Source of the DNA: Candidatus Bipolaricaulota bacterium
Lineage (GTDB): Bacteria; Bipolaricaulota; Bipolaricaulia; Bipolaricaulales; Bipolaricaulaceae
Direction: 5' to 3'
Length of the DNA: 14,564 nucleotides
NCBI GenBank assembly: GCA_021159405.1
Contig: JAGGRX010000151.1
Span: 1-14,564, forward strand
Shown piece by piece: positions 5,705 to 14,088 of the stretch. Under the pieces are notes generated by a model that saw only the letters and a list, made by a program, of their open reading frames with translations, had not been told where the DNA came from and ran no database searches. The translations under genes were made by a program, and so were the position numbers. Every line of letters begins with the position of its first letter. Position 1 is the first letter of the stretch.

Positions 5705-6645
5705 ACATAGATTTCCTCGAAGCGCTGGAAGAGATGGCCCGTGAGCGCGGGATCGATCGGGAGGCCGCCTATGAGGCCATGGAAAAGGGAATCGCAGCGG
5801 CCTGGCTCGTTGAGCACGGGGGAGAGAAACCCCCGGAAGTCCACGTCGACCGGCGCTCCGGGGACATCTACGTGAACGGGAAGCCCTTTGACCTGGCGAG
5901 CCTTGGGCGGATCGCCACCCGGCGGGCGGAGAACGTGTTCCGGCAGGAGATCCTGCGCCGTCGCAGGGAAGCCCTGTACGAGATGTACTCCAGCCGCATC
6001 GGGGAGATCATCAACGGGTCGGTCCACCGGTTCGAGGGACGCAATGTATGGATCAACCTGGGTGAGGTCGAAGCCCTGCTTCCCGAAGGGGAGCGCATCC
6101 CGGGGGAGCGCTACATCGCCGGGCGGCGGCTGCGCGCATATCTCTACAAGGTGGAAAAGACCCAAGGTGATCCACGCATTTACGTTTCGCGTGCTCACCC
6201 CCAGTTCGTCGCAAAACTCCTCGAGCTCGAGGTCCCCGAGCTCGAGCAGGGCCTCCTGGAGATAGTAAAGGTGGCGCGGGTTCCAGGGGTCCGTTCCAAG
6301 GTCCTGCTCAGGGCGCTTGACCCACGTATCGATCCCGTGGGGACCTGTGTCGGCGCAGGTGGGGTGAGGATTCGCGCCGTAAGCCGCGAGCTCGCGGGGG
6401 AAAAGGTCGACATCATCCGCTGGAGCGAGGACGTAAAGGATATCATCAGAGGGAGCCTCGCCCCGGCCAGCGTGCTCGACATCGAAGTTGACCAAAAGGA
6501 AAAGAGAGCCGTCGTAACCGTGCCTGCAAGCGAGATGTCGCTTGCCATTGGGCGCGACGGCCACAACGTGGAGCTCGCGGCCAAGGTCAGCGGTTATGAC
6601 ATCGAAATCCAGTCCCCAACCGGGGAAGAACCCGCCCAAAGCTGA
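5701..6645 (+). CDS. nusA: transcription elongation/termination factor NusA
   Basis: 314 residues, a compact NusA. It binds RNA polymerase and nascent RNA and controls pausing, termination and antitermination. Domains in order: polymerase-binding N-terminal domain (1-97, starting MNIDFLEALEEMARERGIDR), S1 (99-165, GEIINGSVHRFEGRNVWINL), KH1 (about 182-255, with DPVGTCVGAGGVRIRAV; loop GAGG 218-221) and KH2 (256-307, SEMSLAIGRDGHNVELA; loop GRDG 284-287). It lacks the C-terminal acidic repeats of the E. coli protein, as in most non-proteobacterial forms. GGAGG four bases before the ATG supports the start. The 3' end overlaps the exporter gene by about 50 bases in another frame. Confidence 0.95.
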   Translation: MNIDFLEALEEMARERGIDREAAYEAMEKGIAAAWLVEHGGEKPPEVHVDRRSGDIYVNGKPFDLASLGRIATRRAENVFRQEILRRRREALYEMYSSRIGEIINGSVHRFEGRNVWINLGEVEALLPEGERIPGERYIAGRRLRAYLYKVEKTQGDPRIYVSRAHPQFVAKLLELEVPELEQGLLEIVKVARVPGVRSKVLLRALDPRIDPVGTCVGAGGVRIRAVSRELAGEKVDIIRWSEDVKDIIRGSLAPASVLDIEVDQKEKRAVVTVPASEMSLAIGRDGHNVELAAKVSGYDIEIQSPTGEEPAQS

Positions 6646-9424
6646 CCGCCTCGTCGCTTTCGTCCTGGACGGGATCACGTACCTTGCCCGCCGCCGAGCC
6701 GTGCTGGTGGTGGTGCTGGCCGCGATCCTCGTGGGCTTGAGCCTCTTCTACATCCGGCAGCTCCCCATCCGCAGCTCCTACCTCGATCTCCTGCCGCAAA
6801 ACGATCCGCTAATAGAGAAATACAAGGCCAAGGAGGAGGAGCTCACCGCCACTGACTATGCGGTCATACTGCTTTCCCTCGTCTCGCCACCGGCGGATGT
6901 GGAGGCAAGGAAGGCGAAGCTGTTCGCCGCGGCAGACAAGCTCATCGGGCTCCTTGAGAAAACGGGGGAGATCAAACGGGCCTCGTATAGGATCGGTGAG
7001 GGGATCACCTACCCCAAGGAGCTCCTTCTTTACCAAAGGCTAACGCCAGAAGAGCTGACAAAGCTCAAGGCCAGTGCAGAACAGATCCTCCAAGCACTCT
7101 CCCAAATTCCCCCTGAAACCGGTGATTTCGAGGGCAAGCTAAACGAGCTTAAGGCCAGCCTCTCGGCCCAAGCCGAGGCCTCGCCAGAGCAAGTCCTGCC
7201 TCTCCTGGACGAGCTCCTTCGGTTGGGAGGGGCTGGAATGGCGACGTTCCAGCACCTGCCTGAACTCCAGCGGCCGCTTCATGAGGCGGCCCAGGTGATC
7301 CAAGCCGTGGTGCAGCCAGGGAGAGCTGGCGAGGAGAGCCCCCAAAAGGGCACCCCCCTCCTATCTCGTGACAGCACCAAGCTTGTGATCCAAGTCTGGC
7401 CAGCCCAGCCCTCCTATGCGGGGCTGGACTACTGTCGCCGGGTGACCGAAATCCTCAAGCGGACCATCGCTCAAGCCGAACTATCCCAGCTTGGGGTGGA
7501 GGCCCGCATAACCGGAGCATATGCAGCCGTGGTGGAGGGCAACGAGGTCATCCGCAAGGACATGAACTTCATCACCCTCCTCTCCTCGCTAGGGATCCTC
7601 TTGCTCCTGGCCCTCACGTTCAGGAGCCCTTTCCTCACCCTGGTGGCCCTGGTGCCCGTTCTGGTATCGGGGCTTCTCACCGTGGCTTGGGCCAAGTTCT
7701 CCGTGGGCGGGTTCAACCTGGTCACCACTTTCCTCCCTTCACTGGTCCTGGGGCTGGGGATCGACTTTTCAATTCATCTTCTGGCCCGCTACGTGGAGGA
7801 GAGAAACGCCGGCCGGTCGGTGGACCGGGCCCTGGAGATCGCCATCCACAGGAAGGGGGAGTCGTCGCTGTTCGCAACCCTAACCACCGCCGCGGTGTTC
7901 GTTTCCTTGCTCATATCCCGCTCACGTGCCCTGGCAGAGATGGGCGTGATCATGTCCCTGGGGATCGTGCTCGCTTATCTTGCGGCCATGTTGCTTACCC
8001 CCAGCCTCATTGTCCTGAGCTATGCCACCTTCAAGAGGCGTTTCCGCGAACGCATGTCGATACGCACGGAGCCCCTGGCACGTGCCTACAAGGGTTTACT
8101 CCGTCAGCGCCGAGCGGTGGTCGCTCTCACCCTCCTCCTCACCTTGGCCCTCTCCTATCAAGTAAGCCAAGTACAATTTCGCTTTGTCTCGGGGCAACTT
8201 GCTCCCCGCACCCACGCCTCGGAGGTGGCCGACGAGATCGTACGGGAGTTCCAGGGGGAGGTGTCGTTTGCTAGTCAATTCGTGTTCTTTGTGGATGACC
8301 CCGCCCAGCTCCGCGAGCTGGAGAAAACCTTGGCCGAAAACCCCCTTGTCACTTCGACCGACTCCATCCGAAACCTCCTCCCCCACGAGCTGCTGCGTGG
8401 GAAGGCATCGCTGCAGGATGTCCCCATCGGGGACATGCTGTCCGCGGTGGCGGCTCTAAAACAAGCCCTGAGCCAGTGGGATGGGCTGACCGGGGACTTG
8501 GAACGCTTGACCGCACTCCTCTCCGGTTGGGAGCTCTCGGCTGCACTCACTGGAGAGACAGACCTGGCAAGTTCCCTGTCCGAAAGGGCATCTGCCCTTA
8601 TTCAGCTTACGGATGAGATGAGGACACTGGATCGAACTTTCTATCTGAACCTGTTGGCCGGGCTGCAGGGTGATCTCGAACAGATCGGGGCCTTCCTGAA
8701 AAAACTGTCATCCCTGCCAGACGAACCTGAGCTTATTTGGACCTTGGTGGATGTACTCCCTGAACAACTCAAATCTATTTATTACTCGCCATCGTCACAT
8801 GAGTTCATCTTGCGGGCGCGGATGTCGCCCGCCCTCTTTGAGGGACACAACCTGCAACAGTTCGTGAACTGGGTGAAGGGGCTGAACGTGGAGTACTTCG
8901 GGATCCCAGAGGTGCAAGGGCGGCTGGAAGCGTACATGAAACGCGATTTCGCACTCTCAACTGCGATTGCATGCCTTTTCATCGCCATCCTCGTTTGGAG
9001 GAGCTTCGGAAACCTTAGGGAGGCGATCCTCGCCATCTGTCCTTTGATCATCGGGTACCTATGGATGCTGGCTGGGATGCGCCTCCTCTCGATCGCCTTC
9101 AACTTCACCAACATCGTCATCTCCCCGCTTCTGATCGGGATCGGGGTAGACAGTGCGATTCACATCCTGCACCGGATCAAGGAGGAGCACCAGCAGGGGA
9201 GAAAGGACGCCACAGCCTGGGGAGCGGCGGCCACGCTGGTGCCCGTCCTTTCCACCTCCCTCACCACGATGCTCGTGTTCGGCACCCTGATCTGTGCCCG
9301 TACGCCGGGACTCAGGTACCTGGGTATCTCTGCCCTCCTCGGCCTGGGGTTCACGCTTCTCGCGAGCCTCCTCTTCCTCCCCAGTGCCGCGGCCTATCTT
9401 GATGAATCCCGTCGAGGGGACTAA
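6596..9424 (+). CDS. RND/MMPL-superfamily exporter
   Basis: 942 residues from the ATG at 6596, which has AAGGT eight bases upstream and lies inside the nusA end. The frame stays open further upstream, but that stretch carries nusA. The layout is the two-fold RND/MMPL plan. TM1 (~34-52) is followed by the family-like SSYLDLLPQNDPLIEKY (60-76) and a large extracytoplasmic loop. A first helix bundle (~323-495) holds LGLGIDFSIHLLARY with Asp390, a second loop follows, and a second bundle (~783-935) holds IGIGVDSAIHILHR with Asp852. The paired GxGxD helices are thought to relay protons in this family. Relatives (COG1033 type, HpnN) export hydrophobic or lipid molecules; the substrate here is unknown. 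Its place directly after nusA, where infB is usual, is odd. Confidence 0.85.
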   Translation: MTSKSSPQPGKNPPKADRLVAFVLDGITYLARRRAVLVVVLAAILVGLSLFYIRQLPIRSSYLDLLPQNDPLIEKYKAKEEELTATDYAVILLSLVSPPADVEARKAKLFAAADKLIGLLEKTGEIKRASYRIGEGITYPKELLLYQRLTPEELTKLKASAEQILQALSQIPPETGDFEGKLNELKASLSAQAEASPEQVLPLLDELLRLGGAGMATFQHLPELQRPLHEAAQVIQAVVQPGRAGEESPQKGTPLLSRDSTKLVIQVWPAQPSYAGLDYCRRVTEILKRTIAQAELSQLGVEARITGAYAAVVEGNEVIRKDMNFITLLSSLGILLLLALTFRSPFLTLVALVPVLVSGLLTVAWAKFSVGGFNLVTTFLPSLVLGLGIDFSIHLLARYVEERNAGRSVDRALEIAIHRKGESSLFATLTTAAVFVSLLISRSRALAEMGVIMSLGIVLAYLAAMLLTPSLIVLSYATFKRRFRERMSIRTEPLARAYKGLLRQRRAVVALTLLLTLALSYQVSQVQFRFVSGQLAPRTHASEVADEIVREFQGEVSFASQFVFFVDDPAQLRELEKTLAENPLVTSTDSIRNLLPHELLRGKASLQDVPIGDMLSAVAALKQALSQWDGLTGDLERLTALLSGWELSAALTGETDLASSLSERASALIQLTDEMRTLDRTFYLNLLAGLQGDLEQIGAFLKKLSSLPDEPELIWTLVDVLPEQLKSIYYSPSSHEFILRARMSPALFEGHNLQQFVNWVKGLNVEYFGIPEVQGRLEAYMKRDFALSTAIACLFIAILVWRSFGNLREAILAICPLIIGYLWMLAGMRLLSIAFNFTNIVISPLLIGIGVDSAIHILHRIKEEHQQGRKDATAWGAAATLVPVLSTSLTTMLVFGTLICARTPGLRYLGISALLGLGFTLLASLLFLPSAAAYLDESRRGD

Positions 9425-9472
9425 ATTGACCGTGACTGGAATCTCAAGTGGCGCGAGGAAGGTGACAATAAC

Positions 9473-11002
9473 ATGGTTGGGACCCTGCAAACGGCGCTTA
9501 TCGCCCTCGTAGCCCTCCTCTTAGGCCTGGCTGGAGGACTGCTCCTGGCACAGATCAGAACCAAACTAACCAGCAAGAAAGCCAAAAACATTTTGGAGGA
9601 AGCCCGCCAGGAGGCAGAGCGAATCTACAAGGAGAAGATGCTCGCTGCCCAGCAAGAAATCCAAGAACTAAGAGAACAGGAAGAGAAACGGCTGAAAAGA
9701 AGAGAAGCCGATCTCGCACAGATGGAGGAGCGCATCCTACAAAAAGAGGCCCGCTTGGGGAAGAAGAGCAACTACCTCGAGATGATCGAGGACTCTCTCC
9801 GAAAGGACGAAAGCGAGCTCGAGCGCCTCCTTGAAATGGGGCAAAAGCTCCTTGCCGAAGAGCGGGCGCTCCTGGAGCGTCTCTCCGGCCTCAGCCAGGA
9901 GGAGGCCAAGGAATACCTGTTAAAACTTGTGGAGGCGGAATCCGAGCGGTATTTCGCCCGCAAGATCGCGGAGGTGGAAAGGCGCAGCCGTCAGGAAGCG
10001 GAAAGACGTGCCCGACGCATCCTAGCGACTGCGGTGCAACGGTACGCCGTGGAGTACGCGGAGGAGGCGACGGTCACGACGGTTCCCCTCCCCTCGGACG
10101 ATTTCAAGGGCCGCATCATCGGCCGGGAGGGGAGGAACATCCGCACCTTCGAGGCCCTGACAGGGGTGGAGGTGCTCGTGGACGATACCCCAGACGTAGT
10201 AGTGCTGTCCTCCTTTCATCCCGTCCGTCGGGAGATAGCCCGCCTGGCCCTGGAACGGCTGATCGAAGATGGGCGCATTCATCCAGCCCACATCGAAGAG
10301 AAAGTGCGCAAGGCCAAGGAGCGGGTTGAGGAGCTCATCCGAGAGTATGGGGAGAAGGCCGCCTTCGAAGCCGGGGTGGAGCTTCCAGATGAGCTGATCC
10401 TGCTTTTGGGAAAACTTCATTTCCGCACCAGCTACGGCCAGAACCAGCTGCGGCATTCCCTTGAGGTGAGTTTTCTGGCCAGGCTCTTGGCCGAGGAGAT
10501 CGGCATCGATCCCCGTCCTGCCAAGCGGGCAGGGCTGCTTCACGACATCGGCAAGGCGGTGGACCATGATGTAGAAGGGCCGCACGCCTTGATCGGGGCG
10601 GACCTTGCCCGTCGGTACGGGGAGCCCTGGCCCATCGTGAACGCCATCGCCGCCCATCACGGGAACGTGGAGCCCGCAACCGTCACGGCGGTCCTCGTGC
10701 AGGCAGCGGATGCCCTGTCCGCCGCCCGCCCCGGCGCCCGCCAGGAGACCTACGAGCGCTACATCCAGCGCTTGGAGGAGCTGGAGCGCCTGGCCCAAGC
10801 CTATCCCCAGGTCAAGGAGGCCTACGCCATCCAGGCGGGACGCGAGTTGCGGGTGATCGTGCGTCCGGAGAAGGCCACGGATGACATGGCCGCGAAACTC
10901 GCGTATGATATCGCGCGAAAAATCGAGGAGCAGATCCAGTACCCAGGGGAGATCAAGGTGACCGTCATCCGGCAGACCCAGTACGTGGAGACGGCCCGGT
11001 AA
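9473..11002 (+). CDS. rny: ribonuclease Y
   Basis: 509 residues, typical length. This membrane-anchored endoribonuclease starts mRNA decay in organisms lacking RNase E. An N-terminal transmembrane helix (about 6-27) is followed by a long coiled coil (about 34-190). The KH domain (200-270) has FKGRIIGREGRNIRTFEALT (211-230). The HD domain carries LRHSLEVSFLARLLAEEIG (326-344), the metal-binding HD pair in GLLHDIGKAVDHD (354-366; His357-Asp358) and AHHGNVEP (394-401). The C-terminal domain ends in GEIKVTVIRQTQYVETAR. AGGAAGGTGA upstream of the ATG supports the start. The gene follows the exporter gene after 48 bases with no terminator and is followed by spoVS after 11 bases. Confidence 0.95.
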   Translation: MVGTLQTALIALVALLLGLAGGLLLAQIRTKLTSKKAKNILEEARQEAERIYKEKMLAAQQEIQELREQEEKRLKRREADLAQMEERILQKEARLGKKSNYLEMIEDSLRKDESELERLLEMGQKLLAEERALLERLSGLSQEEAKEYLLKLVEAESERYFARKIAEVERRSRQEAERRARRILATAVQRYAVEYAEEATVTTVPLPSDDFKGRIIGREGRNIRTFEALTGVEVLVDDTPDVVVLSSFHPVRREIARLALERLIEDGRIHPAHIEEKVRKAKERVEELIREYGEKAAFEAGVELPDELILLLGKLHFRTSYGQNQLRHSLEVSFLARLLAEEIGIDPRPAKRAGLLHDIGKAVDHDVEGPHALIGADLARRYGEPWPIVNAIAAHHGNVEPATVTAVLVQAADALSAARPGARQETYERYIQRLEELERLAQAYPQVKEAYAIQAGRELRVIVRPEKATDDMAAKLAYDIARKIEEQIQYPGEIKVTVIRQTQYVETAR

Positions 11003-11013
11003 AGGAGGGGAGC

Positions 11014-11343
11014 ATGAATACCTTGAAGATCGCGTCCACTTCAAAGGCCAGCGCCGCCGCCGGTGCGGTGGCCAACACCATCCGCGAGGAGGGCATCGCC
11101 GAACTCCAGGCCATCGGCCCCAAAGCGGTGAATCAAGCGGTCAAGTGTATCGCCATCGCCCGGGGGTATGTGGCCCCAAGCGGCCTCGACCTGTTCTTCG
11201 TGCCGTCCTTCGTCGACGTGGAAATAAACGGCGAGACCAAGACGGCCCTTCGGTTCACCGTGCGGTCACGGACCCCGGTCACAAGCCTGCGTCCCCGCAC
11301 GCGAAAAGGAGGGGCAACTACTGAAAACTGGGAAAACATCTAG
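11014..11343 (+). CDS. spoVS: SpoVS family protein
   Basis: 109 residues. Residues 1-84 match SpoVS closely (GIAELQAIGPKAVNQAVK, IAIARGYVAPSGLDL, VDVEINGETKTALRF). SpoVS in Bacillus is 86 residues and affects late spore development; it is an Alba-like fold also found in non-sporulating bacteria. Here a basic tail of about 25 residues (SRTPVTSLRPRTRKGGATTE and on) is added. The DNA of that tail also carries the AAAAGGAGGGG ribosome site for the next gene. AAAGGAGGGG before the ATG supports the start. Linkage to rny recalls the Bacillus ymdA-ymdB-spoVS order, here without ymdB. A nucleic-acid-binding role is likely by fold; sporulation is not implied. Confidence 0.9.
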   Translation: MNTLKIASTSKASAAAGAVANTIREEGIAELQAIGPKAVNQAVKCIAIARGYVAPSGLDLFFVPSFVDVEINGETKTALRFTVRSRTPVTSLRPRTRKGGATTENWENI

Positions 11344-11377
11344 CCCATGGGCCACGGCATTCCGCACCCTCGCCCTG

Positions 11378-11575
11378 GTGGGCGAGCTGGGGTTCACTGT
11401 TACCGGTGGGATGTTGGTCGGCTACGGGATCGGATACGGGATCGACGTTTTGGCCAGTACGAGGATTTGGCGCACGGTTGGACTGTTTTTCGGGCTAGCC
11501 AGTGGCCTGTGGGCGGCTGCCCGGATCCTTATCCGGATGGCTTCGGAGGGAAAGCGGGGTGACTCCCATACATGA
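11378..11575 (+). CDS. AtpI/AtpZ-like small membrane protein
   Basis: 65 residues from the GTG at 11378, the first conventional start in frame. There are two transmembrane helices: FTVTGGMLVGYGIGYGIDVL, with the family's G-x-G-Y-x-I/L-D end, and RTVGLFFGLASGLWAAARIL. This matches the AtpI/AtpZ group, which normally precedes ATP synthase genes and helps c-ring assembly or Mg2+ uptake. No ATP synthase gene follows here. The reading frame extends upstream with family-like residues (AFRTLALVGELG), and a strong AAAAGGAGGGG (11304-11314) lies six bases before an in-frame CTG at 11321, so the true start may be that CTG, giving 84 residues. An ATG at 11347 is in another frame. The stop overlaps the next start as ATGA. 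Confidence 0.7.
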   Translation: MGELGFTVTGGMLVGYGIGYGIDVLASTRIWRTVGLFFGLASGLWAAARILIRMASEGKRGDSHT

Positions 11576-14088
11576 GCCGTTTCTTCTCGAAATACCAAAA
11601 GGCGATCATTTGGGCGGTCGTGATCGGTTTCCTGCTTGGTGGAATTGGCCTGTTCACCTTCCAGCGGTTCTCCCCGCCCCCGAAGGGGAGTGCCGAGGAG
11701 GTCGTGCTGGTGGTCGAGGGGAAGAAGTTCAGCCGCCAAGATCTCCAGGATGCCTACGACAACCTGATCCGGTATTACACCCGGCTGTATCAAATCTTCG
11801 GGCAGGACTTCACTCAAAACCTTCAGGGAACGGAGGGGGCGTTCAACAGGCACATATATCGCGCGTCCGCCGCTGAAGGTTTGATCCGCCAGGCCCTCAT
11901 CCGGAGGGAGGCCCGTGCCCTGCACGTTTCCGTGCCCAAGGCCGAGCTGGAACAGGCTGTAGAGGAACGCTATCAAAAGACCCTGGAGCAATTCGGTGGG
12001 GATGAGAAGACGCTGGAAAGCTATCTCTCTGCCCAGGGACTTACCCTGGCCGACTATCGTCGTCAGCTGCGGGCCTCCCAGGAATATCAGCTCCTGGAAG
12101 AAGCGGTGCACAAGCAGGTGGTGGGCCCCATCGAGCCTACCGACGAACAGCTCCTCACCTATTACCAAGAGCACCAGGATCGCTATCAGTCTCAGCCGGA
12201 GCGGATCCGGGTCGCCTACATAAAGGTATCCGACTCGGAGCTTGCCGATCAGCTTTTGGCCCAGGCCCAAGCCCCGGACGCTGATTTCGCCGCCCTGGCC
12301 AAGGAGCACTCCGAGGATGAAAACTACGAGACGGACTGGTTTTCCAAAGGAGGCTCTGGCCTTCCCCGGGAGGTGGAGGACGCCGCCTTCAAGCTTTCCG
12401 AGGGGCAGGTGACCCTGGTGGACGTGCTGGGGGACTACTACATCGTCAAGCTCCTCGGCCGGAAGCCGGCGGTGGTGCCGCCCTTCGAGGAGATCCGCGA
12501 CCGGGTGGAGGAAGATTACATCAGAGAAGAGGATAACCGACGCTGGACAGAGTGGTATAAAACGCTCAGGAAAGACGCCAAAATTGAAGTGCTAGACCCC
12601 CTCCTCCATGCTTTCCTCGTGTACCCAAGTGACAAGAAGGCGGCCCTGGACATCCTCCTTGCGGCAGAGGCCCAGGGGACGATCTCCGACATTTACCTCG
12701 ATTACTACATAGGCCGTATGTATGAACAGCTCTACAGCGATGTGGGTACTCAGATAGCCGAGCTTAAGGGGAAGGATGAGCTGACCGAGGAGGAGCAGGC
12801 CAAGCTTGAGGAGCTAAGTGCCCAAGAAGAGGAGTACAAGCAAAAGGCCATCGAGTACTATCTCAAGTTCGCTGATACCGGAGAAGGGGACGAGGCGTTC
12901 TTCAACCGGGTGATCGCCCTGGATCCCCAGAACCCCCGGATCCACTACAGACTGGCCGAGCTGTATCGGGAACGCGGCCAATACGTTCAAGCCGACCGCG
13001 AGTACCAACAGGCCATTGACGCCAAGCCGGACTTCGTCGCCGCCTATATAGGGCAAGGTGACGCCGCCATGGCGATGCAGCTCTATGGCCGGGCCATTCA
13101 GTGTTTCAAGGAAGCCCTTGCCCTTCAAACCGGAAGTCGTACCATCGAACTCAGGCTGGCTAAGGCATATCTGCGGGATGAACAATACGACCAAGCCCGC
13201 CCTCTGCTGGAAAAACTCCTCCAAGCCCAGCCGGACAACGACACGGTTCAAATGCTGATGGGGGACCTCCTCCTCGCCCAGGGAGACGTGGAAGGCGCCA
13301 TCGAGCATTATCAGGCGGCGTTTCGCAAAAACCCTACCTCGGAGGTCCAGCTGAAGCTCGCCCATGCTTATCTTGTGGCGGGCCAGCTGGACAAGGCGAA
13401 GAAGGAGTACCAAGATCTCATCCATCGTTTCCCATATCGGGGTGAGGCCTACGATGGCCTAGGTGACGTATACCGCAAGCTGGGCGAGGATGAAAAGGCC
13501 CTGGAGCAGTACCGAGAGGCCTTGCGCCGCACCTATGACGTGGCCACAAAGGAAGCGATCGCGGAAAAGATCGTAGAGCTTGCCCCGGACGATATCGACA
13601 CCCGCTTTAAGCTCGCCGACTACTATCGCCAAGAGTACAAATACGACTCCGCGATCCGCCAGTATCAGGAGATCCTGGCCCATGACCCGGGGAACGTGGA
13701 TGCCCTGATCGGGCTGGGGGATTGTTACGTGCCCAAGACCGAGTACGACACTGCACTTGATTACTATCAGCAAGCCCTGGCGAAGCTCGAACACCCTGAG
13801 CGCAAACTCTTGGTGCTGGACAAGATCGTGGACTGTGAAACGCAGCGGGCTGGCCCGCAAGGGAAGCTTTCTCAGGCAGGCCTCGAGGCGCTGTGGCAGC
13901 GGGCCTTGATCTACCACGACCAGGGGAAGGATGACAAGGCCAAGGCGGATCTTGAGCGCATCTACAAGACCGACCCCAGCTTCCGCGCCGATGAGCTTGT
14001 GCCGCTCCTCAAGGAGCTAGGGGGTGAGGTGCAAACACCGCCCGCTACCTTGGAGACAGGGCCGCAACAGGGCTCCGAGACGCAATGA
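11572..14088 (+). CDS. membrane-anchored SurA/PpiC prolyl isomerase fused to a long TPR domain
   Basis: 838 residues. A short cytoplasmic start and one transmembrane helix (11-29) anchor it, with the rest outside the cytoplasm. Residues 45-180 resemble the SurA/PpiD N-terminal chaperone domain (VLVVEGKKFSRQDLQDAYDN). Residues 209-297 are a parvulin-type rotamase (ERIRVAYIKVS, DFAALAKEHSED, WFSKGGSGLPREVEDAAFKL, DYYIVKLLGRKP). A charged coiled segment (395-425) leads into a TPR array (about 441-805) with repeats such as ALDPQNPRIHYRLAELYRER, GDVEGAIEHYQAAFRKNP and YDSAIRQYQEILAHDPGNVD. SurA/PpiD proteins are usually 400-630 residues without TPRs. It probably folds or delivers envelope proteins. 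The start overlaps the AtpI-like gene by four bases and has only a weak ribosome site, so it is likely coupled. Confidence 0.88.
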   Translation: MSRFFSKYQKAIIWAVVIGFLLGGIGLFTFQRFSPPPKGSAEEVVLVVEGKKFSRQDLQDAYDNLIRYYTRLYQIFGQDFTQNLQGTEGAFNRHIYRASAAEGLIRQALIRREARALHVSVPKAELEQAVEERYQKTLEQFGGDEKTLESYLSAQGLTLADYRRQLRASQEYQLLEEAVHKQVVGPIEPTDEQLLTYYQEHQDRYQSQPERIRVAYIKVSDSELADQLLAQAQAPDADFAALAKEHSEDENYETDWFSKGGSGLPREVEDAAFKLSEGQVTLVDVLGDYYIVKLLGRKPAVVPPFEEIRDRVEEDYIREEDNRRWTEWYKTLRKDAKIEVLDPLLHAFLVYPSDKKAALDILLAAEAQGTISDIYLDYYIGRMYEQLYSDVGTQIAELKGKDELTEEEQAKLEELSAQEEEYKQKAIEYYLKFADTGEGDEAFFNRVIALDPQNPRIHYRLAELYRERGQYVQADREYQQAIDAKPDFVAAYIGQGDAAMAMQLYGRAIQCFKEALALQTGSRTIELRLAKAYLRDEQYDQARPLLEKLLQAQPDNDTVQMLMGDLLLAQGDVEGAIEHYQAAFRKNPTSEVQLKLAHAYLVAGQLDKAKKEYQDLIHRFPYRGEAYDGLGDVYRKLGEDEKALEQYREALRRTYDVATKEAIAEKIVELAPDDIDTRFKLADYYRQEYKYDSAIRQYQEILAHDPGNVDALIGLGDCYVPKTEYDTALDYYQQALAKLEHPERKLLVLDKIVDCETQRAGPQGKLSQAGLEALWQRALIYHDQGKDDKAKADLERIYKTDPSFRADELVPLLKELGGEVQTPPATLETGPQQGSETQ

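Noticed and set aside
5653..6678. Long open frame antisense to nusA (341 codons)
   Set aside because: It mirrors nusA codon structure in GC-rich DNA, has no ribosome site and no family-like motif, while nusA on the plus strand is unmistakable.
10022..11044. Long open frame antisense to rny (340 codons)
   Set aside because: It lies across the KH and HD coding regions of RNase Y and reads as His/Gly/Leu-rich shadow sequence without recognisable domains.
11347..11562. Plus-strand ATG-started frame beginning MGHGIPHPRP
   Set aside because: No ribosome site at the right distance, Pro/Gly/Arg-rich shadow composition; the alternative frame encodes two clear AtpI-like helices.
11422..12309. Open frame antisense to the AtpI-like and chaperone genes (295 codons)
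   Set aside because: It crosses the boundary of two well-supported plus-strand genes and shows only antisense-type composition.
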